From contig CASDUO010000012.1 of NCBI GenBank assembly GCA_949284065.1, forward strand, positions 1 through 64,000: DNA of 64,000 nucleotides. The letters run 5' to 3'. Both the position numbers and the translations under genes were made by a program. The notes beneath the pieces are model-generated. The model saw only the letters and a program-made list of their open reading frames with translations, searched no databases and had not been told where the DNA came from. Below, piece by piece: positions 19,386 to 29,900 of the stretch (position 1 is the stretch's first letter; every line of letters starts with the position of its first letter). This DNA comes from an uncultured Bacillota bacterium. Lineage in GTDB: Bacteria; Bacillota; Clostridia; Peptostreptococcales; Anaerovoracaceae.

Positions 19386-21854
19386 ATGCAGGAAAGATAT
19401 GACTTTAGGGACATAGAGAAAAAGTGGCAGAAAAAATGGGACGAGGACAAGGCATTCAAGATAACTGAAGACGGGAACAAAGAAAAGTATTATGTGCTTG
19501 AGATGTTCCCTTATCCTTCGGGAAAGATACACATGGGTCATGTCAGGAACTATTCCATAGGTGATGTACTGGCAAGATTCAAGACCATGAAGGGATATAA
19601 CGTGCTTCATCCCATGGGCTATGACTCTTTTGGACTTCCTGCAGAAAATGCAGCCATAAAACACGGAGTGGAGCCGGCCAAATGGACATGGGAGAACATT
19701 GCGGAGATGCACGATCAGCTGGCCGAGATGGGATTCTCATATGACTGGGACAGAGAAATAGCCACCTGTCATCCGGAATACTATAAATGGATGCAGTGGA
19801 TATTCATACAGTTCTACAAAAAAGGACTGGCATATAAAAAGGAGAACCCTGTCAACTGGTGCCCCTCATGTCAGACTGTTTTAGCCAATGAACAGGTCGT
19901 TGAAGGATGCTGTGAAAGATGCGGTACAGCAGTGGGGAAAAAGGAACTTTCACAATGGTATTTCAAGATCACCGATTATGCCGACAGGCTTTTGGAAAAC
20001 CTGGAAAAGCTGGAAGGATGGCCCGATAAAGTAAAGCTCATGCAAAAAAACTGGATAGGGAAGTCTACGGGAGCTCAGGTGACCTTCGAGATAGAAGGAT
20101 ATGACAAGGGCCTCGAAATATATACCACGAGACCCGATACTCTTTTCGGTGTCACATATATGGTCCTCTCTCCGGAGCATCCTTTCCTGAAGGACCTGGT
20201 CAAAGGGACAGAGTATGAAGGGCCGGCTTTTGACTATGTTGAAAAAGTACAGCATATGAGCGATATCGAAAGGACCTCTACTGTAGGTGAAAAAACCGGT
20301 GTGTTCATAGGAAGATATTGTATAAATCCTCTCAACGGAAAGAGAGTGCCCGTATTCATCTCGGATTATGTGTTGATGGGATACGGTACCGGTGCCATCA
20401 TGGCGGTGCCTGCACACGATCAGAGGGACTTTGATTTCGCTAAAAAATTCAACTTGGATATAATCCCGGTAGTCGACACAGATGATCCGGATATAGACGT
20501 ATATGATCTTGAAGCGGCTTTCGACGCAGAGGGAAAAATGATCAATTCCGGTCCATTTGACGGAATGGACAACAGGGAAGCCATAGAAAAGATCACCGAC
20601 CACATCGAAGAAAAAGGCATAGGCAGGCGCGCTGTGAATTACAGGCTCAGAGACTGGCTCATAAGCCGGCAGCGCTATTGGGGAACACCCATACCCATGA
20701 TATACTGCGATAAATGCGGTTGGGTGCCTGAAAAAGAGGAAAACCTGCCGGTGATGCTCCCTACAGATGTGGAATTTACGGGGAAAGGGGAATCCCCTCT
20801 CGCCACGAGCAAGACCTTTTCTGACACAGTGTGCCCCGTATGCGGCGGACCGGCAAAGAGGGAGCTGGACACTATGGATACCTTCCTGGATTCATCATGG
20901 TATTTTCTCAGATATTGTGACGCGAGGAACGAGAAAGCAGCTTTCGACTTTGAAAAAGTCAAATACTGGATGAGTGTGGATCAATATATCGGCGGCGTGG
21001 AGCATGCCATATTACATCTTATGTATTCACGCTTTTTCCAGATGGCTCTTTATGATCTGGGACTGGTCACCACAGAGGAGCCCTTCACTAACCTGTTGAC
21101 CCAGGGTATGGTCATAAAAGACGGAAAGAAAATGAGCAAATCCATAGGCAATGTGGTGAGCCCGGCAGAGATCATATCCAAATACGGTGCTGACACCGCA
21201 AGGCTTTTCATATTGTTCGCAGCTCCGCCGGAAAAAGAACTGGACTGGTCAGATGCGGGAGTAGAGGGAAGCTACCGGTTCATAAACCGTGTGTACAGGA
21301 TGGTATATGAATTCGTCGACATGTACGGTACAGGTGAGGAAAGTCTGGAAAGCAAGAGCGACAGTGACAGAGAGCTTCTGTACATACTGAACGGCACCAT
21401 CAAAAAGGTCACCCAGGATATAGAACTCAGATTCAATTTCAACACAGCCGTAAGTTCCATCATGGAACTGGTAAACGGGATGTACAGATATAAGGAAGGA
21501 GAAGTTAACGAAAAGCTCATGAGGGCAGCCGTCAGCAGACTCATAACCATACTGGCGCCCTTCACTCCTCATGTCTGTGAAGAGATGTGGCAGCATATAG
21601 GCAGGACGGGCAGCGTCCATGAGGAGAAGTGGCCGGGATATGACGAAAAGGCTCTTGAACGGTCAACTGTGGAGATAGTTCTGCAGATAAACGGAAAAGT
21701 AAAAGAAAAATTACAGGTAGCTGCAGAGGCGACGAAAGAGGACATGGAAAAGGCAGCTCTTGGGAATGAAAGGATAAAGGAACTCACTGAAGGGAAGACA
21801 GTAGTCAAGGTCATTGCAGTACCGGGCAAACTGGTGAACCTCGTAGTGAAGTAA
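19386..21854 (+). CDS. leuS: Leucyl-tRNA synthetase
   Basis: An 822-residue class I synthetase of the bacterial LeuRS type. The HIGH equivalent is in [14 protein letters not shown], zinc-binding Cys pairs sit in CPSC...CCERCG and CDKCGW...CPVCGG, the CP1 editing domain carries TRPDTLFG, and the KMSKS loop is [10 protein letters not shown]. The C-terminal end ([11 protein letters not shown]) is normal. The ATG at 19386 is chosen because AGGAGG lies just upstream at the end of rsfS and MQERYDF is the expected start; an upstream in-frame ATG lies within rsfS. Confidence 0.95.
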   Translation: MQERYDFRDIEKKWQKKWDEDKAFKITEDGNKEKYYVLEMFPYPSGKIHMGHVRNYSIGDVLARFKTMKGYNVLHPMGYDSFGLPAENAAIKHGVEPAKWTWENIAEMHDQLAEMGFSYDWDREIATCHPEYYKWMQWIFIQFYKKGLAYKKENPVNWCPSCQTVLANEQVVEGCCERCGTAVGKKELSQWYFKITDYADRLLENLEKLEGWPDKVKLMQKNWIGKSTGAQVTFEIEGYDKGLEIYTTRPDTLFGVTYMVLSPEHPFLKDLVKGTEYEGPAFDYVEKVQHMSDIERTSTVGEKTGVFIGRYCINPLNGKRVPVFISDYVLMGYGTGAIMAVPAHDQRDFDFAKKFNLDIIPVVDTDDPDIDVYDLEAAFDAEGKMINSGPFDGMDNREAIEKITDHIEEKGIGRRAVNYRLRDWLISRQRYWGTPIPMIYCDKCGWVPEKEENLPVMLPTDVEFTGKGESPLATSKTFSDTVCPVCGGPAKRELDTMDTFLDSSWYFLRYCDARNEKAAFDFEKVKYWMSVDQYIGGVEHAILHLMYSRFFQMALYDLGLVTTEEPFTNLLTQGMVIKDGKKMSKSIGNVVSPAEIISKYGADTARLFILFAAPPEKELDWSDAGVEGSYRFINRVYRMVYEFVDMYGTGEESLESKSDSDRELLYILNGTIKKVTQDIELRFNFNTAVSSIMELVNGMYRYKEGEVNEKLMRAAVSRLITILAPFTPHVCEEMWQHIGRTGSVHEEKWPGYDEKALERSTVEIVLQINGKVKEKLQVAAEATKEDMEKAALGNERIKELTEGKTVVKVIAVPGKLVNLVVK

Positions 21855-21865
21855 AGTGGAATGTA

Positions 21866-23626
21866 ATGAACGTGAATAAATCAAATGTAAAAGAAAACAA
21901 AAGAAATGAGAAAAAAGGAGGGAAGAAGATACGAAGAGAAATGACAGCAATGAAAAAGACGCGACAGCGTGAAAAGCCTGTTCTTAAGGTGGTGCCTTTA
22001 GGAGGGCTTCGTGAGATAGGCAAAAATATCACCGCTATCGAATACGGGAACGACATACTTCTCATAGACTGTGGTGCATGCTTTCCCGACGACGACATGT
22101 TCGGCATAGATCTGGTGATACCCGATTTCACCTATCTCAAAGAAAACAGGCAGAAGATAAAAGGGCTCGTGATAACTCACGGCCATGAGGATCATATTGG
22201 CGGGGTGCCATATCTGATAAAGGAGATGAGCATACCCGTTTACGGCACCAGACTGCCTCTGGGCCTTATACAGAACAAGCTTGACGAGCACGGGCTCAAG
22301 GCAAAACTCAGGAAATTCGAAGTGGGAGACACTATCAAACTGGGATGCTTCAGATGTGAGGCCATCAGGGTCACCCACTCCATTGCGGATTCCATATGTT
22401 TGGCCATCGACACTCCGGTAGGCAGGATATTCCATACAGGAGATTTCAAGGTGGACTACACGCCTGTCGACGGCGAACCCATAGATCTGGCCTACCTGGC
22501 AGAACTGGGCAAGAAAGGCGTCATGCTCATGATGTCGGACAGTACCAATGCAGTGCGTGAGGGATATACAAGGTCTGAGAAGCTGGTGGGAAAAACCTTG
22601 GATAATATATTCGCCACGTCAAACACGAGGATATTGATCGCAACGTTCTCATCCAACGTACATCGTATCCAGAAAATAATAGACAACGCAGCCGACCATA
22701 AACGAAAAGTGGCAGTGTCGGGAAGAAGCATGGAAAATGTAGTGCGCCTTGCGGAAGAACTGGGATACTTGAGGATACCCAAGGGCATTATGGTGGACAT
22801 CAATGAGACCAAAAACATACCGGACAATAAGCTGGTGATAATAACTACGGGAAGCCAGGGAGAGCCTATGAGCGCGCTGGCAAGGATGGCTTCATCGGAG
22901 CATAAGGCCATAGAGATCAAACCGGGAGATAAGGTCGTCCTCAGCTCTACCCCTGTACCGGGCAATGAAAAAATGGTATCCAATGTGGTGGACAAGCTGA
23001 TCGAAAAGGGAGCTGATGTCATATATTCGGATATAGCTGACACCCACGTTTCGGGCCACGCATGTAAAGAGGAGCTCAAATTGATGCTTTCCCTGATAAA
23101 ACCGAAGTTTTTCATGCCTGTCCATGGTGAATACAGACATCTCAAAGCCCACAGCGATATTGCCGCAGGCCTGGGGAAAAACAGGAATGACATATTCATC
23201 CTCAACAACGGCGACTGTTTGACGCTCAACGGAAAGAGGGCAAAGGTCATCGAAGATGTGGCGCCGGCAGGGGGCATCAACATAGACGGCCTCGGCGTTG
23301 GAGATGTGGGCAACATCGTATTGAGAGACAGAAGGCTCCTGTCCGAAGGCGGGCTCATAATCGTGGCAGCCGCTATGGACAGAGTGAGCAGACAAGTGGT
23401 GAGCGGACCGGACCTCATATCGCGGGGATTCGTATACGTGCGGGAGAATGAAGACCTTATGGAAGAGGCCGCTAAAGTGGCTGCAGAGAGCCTTGCCGGA
23501 TGTGAGAGAGACGGCGTTACGGACTGGAACACCATGAAAACAGTAGTTCGTGACGACTTGAGAAGATTTTTGTACAGCAAGACCGGAAGGAATCCGGTGA
23601 TACTGCCGATTTTTATGGAGGTATGA
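21866..23626 (+). CDS. rnj: Ribonuclease J
   Basis: A 586-residue metallo-beta-lactamase/beta-CASP nuclease with endo- and 5'-exonuclease activity in RNA decay and rRNA maturation. The zinc motif THGHEDHIGG, a further His in VTHSIADS, the Asp in FHTGDFK and the beta-CASP region (SGRSMENVVRLAEELGY, FMPVHGEYRH) are all present. The first 28-35 residues form a Lys/Arg-rich extension. The true start is uncertain: ATG 21866 has a weak site, while ATGs at 21941 and 21950 lie behind an AGGAGG (21916-21921) that is too far away. Confidence 0.93.
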   Translation: MNVNKSNVKENKRNEKKGGKKIRREMTAMKKTRQREKPVLKVVPLGGLREIGKNITAIEYGNDILLIDCGACFPDDDMFGIDLVIPDFTYLKENRQKIKGLVITHGHEDHIGGVPYLIKEMSIPVYGTRLPLGLIQNKLDEHGLKAKLRKFEVGDTIKLGCFRCEAIRVTHSIADSICLAIDTPVGRIFHTGDFKVDYTPVDGEPIDLAYLAELGKKGVMLMMSDSTNAVREGYTRSEKLVGKTLDNIFATSNTRILIATFSSNVHRIQKIIDNAADHKRKVAVSGRSMENVVRLAEELGYLRIPKGIMVDINETKNIPDNKLVIITTGSQGEPMSALARMASSEHKAIEIKPGDKVVLSSTPVPGNEKMVSNVVDKLIEKGADVIYSDIADTHVSGHACKEELKLMLSLIKPKFFMPVHGEYRHLKAHSDIAAGLGKNRNDIFILNNGDCLTLNGKRAKVIEDVAPAGGINIDGLGVGDVGNIVLRDRRLLSEGGLIIVAAAMDRVSRQVVSGPDLISRGFVYVRENEDLMEEAAKVAAESLAGCERDGVTDWNTMKTVVRDDLRRFLYSKTGRNPVILPIFMEV

Positions 23627-23630
23627 CGAC

Positions 23631-23972
23631 ATGAACGTATATGATCAGGCCCATTCTCTGGTCACTGCCATAAAGGGATCAGAAGAATACAAAAGGTACG
23701 TGGCCGCCGAGGAAAAGGTCAACAGCAACGAAGCCCTCAGCGCTATGCTGAAGGATTACAGACAGAAACAGATGGAACTTCAGAGAAAGCAGATGACGGG
23801 CGAGATGGACCAGCAGGATCTGATGAATGCGGCACAGGAAATATATGCCATAATGGTGCAGGATCCCACCACTGCCGATTTCCTACAGTGCGAGATGAGG
23901 TTCACCATGATGATGCAGGATGTGTATAAGATAATAGGAGATGTGATCGACATTGAAAAAATGCTCGGATGA
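23631..23972 (+). CDS. YlbF/YmcA-family protein
   Basis: A 113-residue, almost entirely helical protein of the YlbF/YmcA (DUF964) family; AxxLxxAIKxSEEYxxY and a late DFLQCEMRFTMMMQDVYK are typical. In Bacillus the YlbF-YmcA-YaaT complex adjusts RNase Y-dependent mRNA processing and development. Its place right behind RNase J fits an RNA-decay link (inference). The following peptidase gene overlaps its last 20 bases. Confidence 0.85.
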   Translation: MNVYDQAHSLVTAIKGSEEYKRYVAAEEKVNSNEALSAMLKDYRQKQMELQRKQMTGEMDQQDLMNAAQEIYAIMVQDPTTADFLQCEMRFTMMMQDVYKIIGDVIDIEKMLG

Positions 23973-24639
23973 ATTGCTTAAGATAATGAAGGCCGCAGCT
24001 ATGGGCGACATGGTCTTCGATCATATACTGGGATACATAAAGGAAGGTATGACGGAAAAGCAGGTGGCCGATGAGATCGAACGGGTGCTTTCCCTTATAG
24101 GATCCACAGGGCTCGCTTTTGATACCATATGTGTGTCCGGTGCAGCCGGAGATCAGCCTCACGGAGTGCCTTCAGAAAAAAGGATAGAAGCCGGAGACTT
24201 CATCACCATGGATTTTGGAGGTATGGTGGATGGATATTGCGGCGATATGACCAGGACTGTAGCCATGGGCTATGTCACAGATGAACAGAGGAGGGTCTAT
24301 GATACGGTCCTCAAAGCCCAGGAAGAGGCTCTGGCGATGTGTAAGGTCGGGGCCAGCTGTTTCGATATAGACAAAAAGGCCAGAGATATGATTACGGAGG
24401 CTGGCTACGGTGAATATTACATACACGGGACAGGTCACGGCGTTGGGAAAGAAGTCCATGAAAAGCCGTATCTGAATACGAAGAGCCTGGAAGTGCTGGA
24501 GGCTGACACGGCTATTACCGTAGAGCCGGGGATATATATACCGGGAGTCATGGGTGTGCGCATTGAGGACTTGGCAATAGTTACGGACTTTGGTATAATC
24601 AACGCAGTAAGATCGCCCAAAGAGTTGATCATTTTATAG
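23953..24639 (+). CDS. M24-family Xaa-Pro aminopeptidase-like protein lacking the N-terminal domain
   Basis: A 228-residue pita-bread metallopeptidase. All five metal ligands can be placed: Asp in MDFGG, Asp in CGDMTRT, His in HGTGHGVG, Glu in EPGIYI and Glu in RIEDLAI. The gene sits before efp, where Firmicutes usually carry a roughly 350-residue Xaa-Pro aminopeptidase. Here the N-terminal creatinase/prolidase domain is missing and only the catalytic domain remains. The start is TTG at 23953, inside the upstream gene, with a GGAG at about 23937-23940. The motifs fit aminopeptidase P better than methionine aminopeptidase, but specificity is open. Confidence 0.82.
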   Translation: MKKCSDELLKIMKAAAMGDMVFDHILGYIKEGMTEKQVADEIERVLSLIGSTGLAFDTICVSGAAGDQPHGVPSEKRIEAGDFITMDFGGMVDGYCGDMTRTVAMGYVTDEQRRVYDTVLKAQEEALAMCKVGASCFDIDKKARDMITEAGYGEYYIHGTGHGVGKEVHEKPYLNTKSLEVLEADTAITVEPGIYIPGVMGVRIEDLAIVTDFGIINAVRSPKELIIL

Positions 24640-24658
24640 AAAATGGAGAGATAAAAGG

Positions 24659-25222
24659 ATGATATACGCAGGAGATTTCAAAAAAGGCATAACATTTGAG
24701 ATAAACGGAGAGCCTCATGTGGTACTTGACTTCCAGCATGTAAAGCCGGGCAAAGGAGCTGCTTTTGTGAGGACGAAGTACAAGAACATACTTTCAGGGG
24801 CAATCAGGGAGGAAGCTTTCAACCCCAATGACAAGTTTCCGAAGGCGCATATAGAGACCAAACAGATGCAATACCTTTACAACGACGGTGAACTGTATTA
24901 TTTCATGGATGGCGAAACCTATGAGCAGATACCTATCCAGGCCGATATGGTCGAAGATGCCATAAAGTACATCAGAGAAAATGACGAGGCCACCATAAAG
25001 TTCTATAAGGACGCCCCTTTCCTGGTGGAAGCGCCGAATTTCGTCAATTTGAAGGTGATCGAAACCGAACCCGGGGTCAAAGGGGACACGGCTACCAACG
25101 TCACGAAGGCGGCTACCGTGGAGACCGGGGCTGTCATACAAGTCCCTATATTCATAGAGGCCGGTGAACTTATACAGATAGATACCAGAAGCGGTGAGTA
25201 TCTGGGAAGAGCCAAAGAATGA
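24659..25222 (+). CDS. efp: Elongation factor P
   Basis: A 187-residue EF-P with three beta-barrel domains. It relieves ribosomes stalled at polyproline. The modifiable loop is [10 protein letters not shown] with Lys at position 32. The C-terminal RTGEYLGR-like end ([12 protein letters not shown]) is conserved. A lysine tip suggests EpmA-type or other lysine modification, or an unmodified factor; no modifying enzyme is visible here. It is probably the last gene of the long operon, followed by a weak hairpin. Confidence 0.95.
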   Translation: MIYAGDFKKGITFEINGEPHVVLDFQHVKPGKGAAFVRTKYKNILSGAIREEAFNPNDKFPKAHIETKQMQYLYNDGELYYFMDGETYEQIPIQADMVEDAIKYIRENDEATIKFYKDAPFLVEAPNFVNLKVIETEPGVKGDTATNVTKAATVETGAVIQVPIFIEAGELIQIDTRSGEYLGRAKE

Positions 25223-25247
25223 GGAAAGAAGGAACATATGCAGATGG

Positions 25248-25268
25248 GGACGCATTTTTGCGTCCTTT
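25248..25268 (+). terminator. Possible terminator after efp
   Basis: GGACGC (25248-25253) and GCGTCC (25260-25265) are separated by ATTTTT and followed only by TTTCA, so the T-run is short. Moderate evidence. Confidence 0.5.
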
Positions 25269-25391
25269 CATAGTTTACGAGAAAACGCAGGGGTACAGGT
25301 AAAAGCGGCAGAACAGGTCGACGGGAAAACGTCAGAACTGCAGCTCGCCCGGGATGTCCCGCAGTAAATGATGGAACAACAGGAAAAAAAG

Positions 25392-26444
25392 ATGAAAAAA
25401 AAGACCGTAATGATCATCGTCATCATAGTCGCAGCACTGGTGCTTGGGACTGTGACGTATTTTGCGTTGATGGGGAGACCCATGGATAGTGATGACAAAA
25501 ATAGTATTATTGTAAACATAGAAGAAGGGAGCGGCACCAGCAGCATCGCAGCTACCTTAAGTGAGGATGGATTGATAAGAAGTGAACTGGCTTTCAAACT
25601 CCAGTCGAAAATAATGTTCAGGGACGGCAAATATCAGGCGGGAGTCTATGCTTTCAGCAGATCCATGTCCATGAGCGAGATGCAAAAGGCCATGGTGGAA
25701 GGAGAGACTGCCGGTAAAGTGTTCCAAATAACGGAAGGCATGTCCATCGACAAGATCGCAGACCGATTGGACTCACAGGGCATATGTGACAAGGAGGATT
25801 TCTACTATCAGGTGGAGCATGGGGAATTCGACTACAGCTTTATGGACAGCTTGCCGGAAGGACCGACAAGACTTGAGGGGTTCCTTTTCCCCAACACCTA
25901 TGAGGTAGCAGTAGACGCCGGAGCAAAAGAGGTCATAGATACTGTACTCAAAGAGACCGAGAGGGTCATTGAGGAAGAAGGATATAGAGAGAAGGCGAAA
26001 GATACCGGATACACTCTTTATGAGATGATCACTGTGGCTTCGATAATCGAAAGGGAAGCCACGGCGGCAGAAGACAAACCCAAAGTGGCTGATGTGATAT
26101 ACAATCGCCTCGACCAGGGTATGCATCTACAGATGGATTCTATAATAGCCTATATAACCAAGGAGGAAAAAATAAAAGCTACATACAGCGATATAGCCGT
26201 AGAGTCTGACTATAACCCCTATACCAATTACGGACTCCCTCCCGGTCCCATATGTTCACCGGGATCCGTGTCGATCGAGGCCGCCCTGGATCCGGAAGGC
26301 ACAGACTATCTGTTTTTCGTGACTACGCCTGAAATGGATGGAAGCCTTGTATTTTCAACGAAGTATGAAGATTTTCTAAAGGATAAGGAAGCTTTTGACA
26401 AGGCTTATGAGAAATATCTGGAAGAAAATCCCGATGATATGTAG
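25392..26444 (+). CDS. mltG: Endolytic murein transglycosylase MltG
   Basis: A protein of about 350 residues of the MltG/YceG family with one N-terminal membrane helix (VMIIVIIVAALVLGTVTYF), a LysM-like subdomain and the catalytic region SIIEREATAAEDKPKVADVI with the conserved Glu. A PGPICSPG segment near the end is a family signature. MltG cuts nascent glycan strands and limits their length. The start at 25392 has AGGA seven bases upstream; in-frame ATGs at 25368 and 25371 would add nine or eight residues. It precedes trmR, as in Bacillus (yrrL-yrrM). Confidence 0.9.
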   Translation: MKKKTVMIIVIIVAALVLGTVTYFALMGRPMDSDDKNSIIVNIEEGSGTSSIAATLSEDGLIRSELAFKLQSKIMFRDGKYQAGVYAFSRSMSMSEMQKAMVEGETAGKVFQITEGMSIDKIADRLDSQGICDKEDFYYQVEHGEFDYSFMDSLPEGPTRLEGFLFPNTYEVAVDAGAKEVIDTVLKETERVIEEEGYREKAKDTGYTLYEMITVASIIEREATAAEDKPKVADVIYNRLDQGMHLQMDSIIAYITKEEKIKATYSDIAVESDYNPYTNYGLPPGPICSPGSVSIEAALDPEGTDYLFFVTTPEMDGSLVFSTKYEDFLKDKEAFDKAYEKYLEENPDDM

Positions 26445-26466
26445 TGAATGAAGGAAATGATCGCAA

Positions 26467-27129
26467 ATGAGCATAATCAGAGATGACATAGCGGCTTATA
26501 TAAACAGGAATTACACACCTTTGAACCGGGACCTCGCCCGTATCAGAAGAGAAGGTGAGGAACGGCATATACCAGTCATCTTAAGGGACAGTGAGGGCCT
26601 CATGATCGATCTCCTCCTTATGCAGAAACCTGAAAGGATATTGGAGATAGGGACGGGAACGGGATATTCTTCCATACTGATGTCCACAGTGTGTCCCTAT
26701 GCTAAGATAGTGACGCTGGAAAAGGACGTGGACAGGTTCGATGAAGCGGAAAAGAACATAAAGGATCTCGGTCTTGAAGAAAAGATCTGGATCGTAGAGG
26801 GAGATGCGAGAGATATACTCGATGCCATGGGAGAAGAAGCCGATGAAGAGACTTTGTTCGACTTCATCTTCATAGATGCGGCGAAAAGCCATTACAGAGA
26901 GTTTTATGACAAAGCTGTGCCGATGGCTGCAGCCGGTGCTGTGGTGCTTTGTGATAATGTGCTGATCAGGGGGGATGTGGCCGAAGACAGGGAAGTGCCT
27001 GAAAGGAAGCACAGGACCAGCATAATGAACATGAGGAAATTTTTGGAATATGTGATCAGAGAGGATGAGAGAGGGCATACATCTCTGCTCCCCATCGGCG
27101 ACGGGATGACCCTTACCTATATAAAGTGA
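26467..27129 (+). CDS. trmR: O-methyltransferase, probable tRNA 5-hydroxyuridine methyltransferase TrmR
   Basis: A 220-residue class I SAM methyltransferase of the COMT-like family. The SAM loop is ILEIGTGTGYSS, the metal/catalytic region is FDFIFIDAAKSHYREFYDKA, and VLCDNVLIRG follows. Its neighbour is a U32 protein of the TrhP type, as in Bacillus yrrM-yrrNO. TrmR methylates ho5U34 made by TrhP to mo5U34 in wobble positions. The gene pair supports that role over a catechol-type substrate (inference from context). Confidence 0.85.
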   Translation: MSIIRDDIAAYINRNYTPLNRDLARIRREGEERHIPVILRDSEGLMIDLLLMQKPERILEIGTGTGYSSILMSTVCPYAKIVTLEKDVDRFDEAEKNIKDLGLEEKIWIVEGDARDILDAMGEEADEETLFDFIFIDAAKSHYREFYDKAVPMAAAGAVVLCDNVLIRGDVAEDREVPERKHRTSIMNMRKFLEYVIREDERGHTSLLPIGDGMTLTYIK

Positions 27130-28379
27130 TGAAAAAGCCGGAACTTTTGGCCCCTGCGGGGGATATGGAAAAACTTGAAATGGCCATAGAATACGGGGCC
27201 GATGCCGTGTATCTGGGAGGAGAGATGTTTTCCCTGAGAGCCGGCGCCGGTAATTTTTCCTTGGAAGGATTGAAAAAAGCAGAGGGATTTGTCCACGAAA
27301 GAGGGAAAAAGATCTATCTCACCCTGAACATATATCCACATAATGCGGATATAAAACCTTTGGAAGATTTTGTGATGGAGATAAGGGACAGAGGGATATC
27401 CATGGACGGATACATAATCTCCGATCCAGGGGTGTTGGAAATAATAAAGGCGACGATCCCGGAAGCACATGTACATCTTTCGACACAGGCAAACACCACA
27501 AACTACAGATCGGCCGGATTTTGGGCGAAGAGAGGTGTGAGCAGGATCATTTTGGCCAGAGAGCTTTCTTTGAAAGAGATACGAAAACTTGTGGATGGAG
27601 TGGGGGACAGATGTGAATTCGAAGCTTTCGTCCACGGAGCCATGTGCATATCCTACTCTGGAAGGTGTCTTTTGAGCAACTTCCTTACAGGCAGAGATGC
27701 CAACAGAGGCATGTGCGCCCATCCTTGCAGATGGAGATACGCACTGGTCGAGGAAGAAAGACCGGGGCAATACTATCCGGTGGAAGAGGACGGATACGGC
27801 ACATATATAATTAATTCGAAAGATCTGTGCATGATAGAGCACATACCCCAGTTGGTAAAGGCGGGGATAGGATCTTTCAAGATAGAAGGAAGGATAAAGA
27901 GTCCTTTCTACGTGGCTACTGTGGTAGGTGCATACAGGAAAGCCATAGACAGTTATTTCGAAGATCCGGAAGGGTATGTTTTCGATGAAGGGTGGCTTGA
28001 AGAGGTGAAAAAGGTCAGTCACAGGGAGTTCACCACCGGCTTTTTTATCGAGGGAAGGGAAGAAGAGACACAGGACTACAGCAGCAGCGACTATATCAGA
28101 GAGTACAGCTTTACGGGAAAAGTTCTGGGGTATGACGGGGACACAGGATTGGCCAAGATAGAACAGAGGAACAAGATGGTACTGGGCGATGAATTGGAGA
28201 TATTCGGTCCGGGTGTGGATTTTTTCTCACAAAAGCTTGAAACCATGTGGGATGAGGAGGGAAATGAAATAAGTTCTGCGCCTCATCCGCAGCAGATAAT
28301 ATATGTAAAAACCAAAAAACCTGTTAAGAAAAATTATTTGATCAGGAAAAGGAAGGTGAAGTGTAATGACAGGTTCTGA
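27129..28379 (+). CDS. trhP: Peptidase U32-family protein, probable tRNA hydroxylation protein TrhP
   Basis: A 416-residue member of family U32. The family signature is seen as FEAFVHGAMCISYSGRCLLS, followed by RGMCAHPCRWRYAL with Cys residues that probably hold an Fe-S cluster. Despite the name, this group (YrrO/YegQ-like) performs prephenate-dependent hydroxylation of U34 in tRNA. It starts one base inside the trmR stop (GTGATG), so the two are translationally coupled. The C-terminal part (residues about 310-416) matches the U32 C-domain. Confidence 0.86.
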   Translation: MKKPELLAPAGDMEKLEMAIEYGADAVYLGGEMFSLRAGAGNFSLEGLKKAEGFVHERGKKIYLTLNIYPHNADIKPLEDFVMEIRDRGISMDGYIISDPGVLEIIKATIPEAHVHLSTQANTTNYRSAGFWAKRGVSRIILARELSLKEIRKLVDGVGDRCEFEAFVHGAMCISYSGRCLLSNFLTGRDANRGMCAHPCRWRYALVEEERPGQYYPVEEDGYGTYIINSKDLCMIEHIPQLVKAGIGSFKIEGRIKSPFYVATVVGAYRKAIDSYFEDPEGYVFDEGWLEEVKKVSHREFTTGFFIEGREEETQDYSSSDYIREYSFTGKVLGYDGDTGLAKIEQRNKMVLGDELEIFGPGVDFFSQKLETMWDEEGNEISSAPHPQQIIYVKTKKPVKKNYLIRKRKVKCNDRF

Positions 28380-29847
28380 CGCGGGCATCCCCGTTGGGGG
28401 GCAAATAGCATTAATTTTTGTTTTGATCTTGATAAACGCATACTTTGCGGCATCTGAAATGGCGCTGGTATCTGCCAGCAAAAATAAGATCAAGGTACTG
28501 GCGGATGAGGGAGACAAAAGGGCCGTAAACCTTTTGAAACTGCTCGAATCTCCCAACAAGTTCCTTTCAGCCATACAAGTCGTCATAACCCTGTCCGGGT
28601 TTTTTGCCGCATCTTCGGCGGCAGTAGGACTTTCCGAACACCTTGCAGTCTGGTTCCAGGAGAGAGGCATACCGTTCAACATCAGTGTTTCGGTGGGTGT
28701 GATCACTGTGATAATTTCCTTCGTGACCCTTGTGCTGGGTGAACTTTATCCCAAGAGGATAGCCATGCAGCATGCGGAACGGGTGTCTCTGGCTGTAGCG
28801 GGGTCCATAAGATTTTTTTCCATACTGTTCAAACCCTGTGTCTGGCTTTTGTCAGTGACTGTCAATGGACTTTTGCGTATAACGGGCCAAAAAACAGGTG
28901 TGGAGGAAGATACCTTCGATGAAGAAGAGGTCAAGTCCATGCTTGAAGTGGGTCAGGAAAGCGGTGTGCTAAAGGAAGAAGGGAAAAAGATGATAGACAA
29001 TCTTTTTGCCTTTGACGACAAGCTTGCCTATGAGATAATGACGCCGAGAACAGACGTATTTTCCATAGATGTTGAAGCGACAACAGATGAATACATAGAT
29101 GAACTCATGGAATTGAAGTATTCCAGGATACCTGCATACGAAGGCGACAGCGACAAGATAATAGGGATAATCCATGTGAAGGACTTTTTCATAAAGGCTA
29201 GGGAAGTGGGCTTTGAGAACGTAAAGATAAGGGAAATAATGCGTGATGCCTATTTCGTACCTGAAACCAAAAACATAGACTCCCTTTTCCTTGAGATGCA
29301 AAAGAAGAGACATCATATCGCGATACTCATAGATGAATACGGCGGATTCAGCGGCATCGTCACCATGGAGGACATAGTCGAGGAAGTCATGGGCGACATA
29401 GACGACGAATACGATGATGAAAGCGGCAAGATAGAACCTTTGGGCAAGGACACATACAGACTTGACGGCAATGAGGACATCGACGATGTGAACGAGGAAT
29501 TGGGTACGGATTTTGAGTCCGAGAACAGTGAGACCATCGGCGGCCTGATCATAGATGAACTGGGTGAGATACCGGTAGACGATGATGAACTGGAGGAAGC
29601 CGGCCTGGGCACGGAGGAAAAGCAAAAGCTGAGGACTGTTGAAATGGGCAGATATACTTTCACCATCGAGTCCGTCAAGGAAAGAAGGATAGAGACCGTC
29701 CTCCTTCATATAGGAGAACTTCAGGAAGAGGAAGATACGGAAGAGGGGGAAAAACCCGGAAAGAAGGAGGAAAAGAATCGCAGGAAAGAGGAGAAGGCCA
29801 ACAAGAAAGAGGAAAAAAACGGGAAGAATCAAGTGCATAAGCAGTGA
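28366..29847 (+). CDS. CNNM/CorC-family membrane protein (hemolysin-like)
   Basis: A 493-residue protein with an N-terminal DUF21/CNNM membrane domain (about residues 1-190, several helices, with ASEMALVSASKNKIKVLADEGD), two CBS domains (about 205-330, EIMTPRTDVFSID and GIIHVKDFF) and a CorC_HlyC domain (GGFSGIVTMEDIVEEVMGDI). A very acidic then Lys/Glu-rich tail ends the chain. The family takes part in Mg2+ or other divalent-cation export or homeostasis. The hemolysin label is historical. It overlaps the end of trhP by 14 bases. Confidence 0.9.
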   Translation: MTGSDAGIPVGGQIALIFVLILINAYFAASEMALVSASKNKIKVLADEGDKRAVNLLKLLESPNKFLSAIQVVITLSGFFAASSAAVGLSEHLAVWFQERGIPFNISVSVGVITVIISFVTLVLGELYPKRIAMQHAERVSLAVAGSIRFFSILFKPCVWLLSVTVNGLLRITGQKTGVEEDTFDEEEVKSMLEVGQESGVLKEEGKKMIDNLFAFDDKLAYEIMTPRTDVFSIDVEATTDEYIDELMELKYSRIPAYEGDSDKIIGIIHVKDFFIKAREVGFENVKIREIMRDAYFVPETKNIDSLFLEMQKKRHHIAILIDEYGGFSGIVTMEDIVEEVMGDIDDEYDDESGKIEPLGKDTYRLDGNEDIDDVNEELGTDFESENSETIGGLIIDELGEIPVDDDELEEAGLGTEEKQKLRTVEMGRYTFTIESVKERRIETVLLHIGELQEEEDTEEGEKPGKKEEKNRRKEEKANKKEEKNGKNQVHKQ

Positions 29848-29900
29848 GGAACACGATGCTGTGATATCGCAGCAAGCGAAAGGAAAAACAGGAGAAAGAA

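Noticed and set aside
23953-24639. Methionine aminopeptidase
   Set aside because: The short length fits, but the position before efp and the [18 protein letters not shown]-type motifs fit the Xaa-Pro aminopeptidase branch better.
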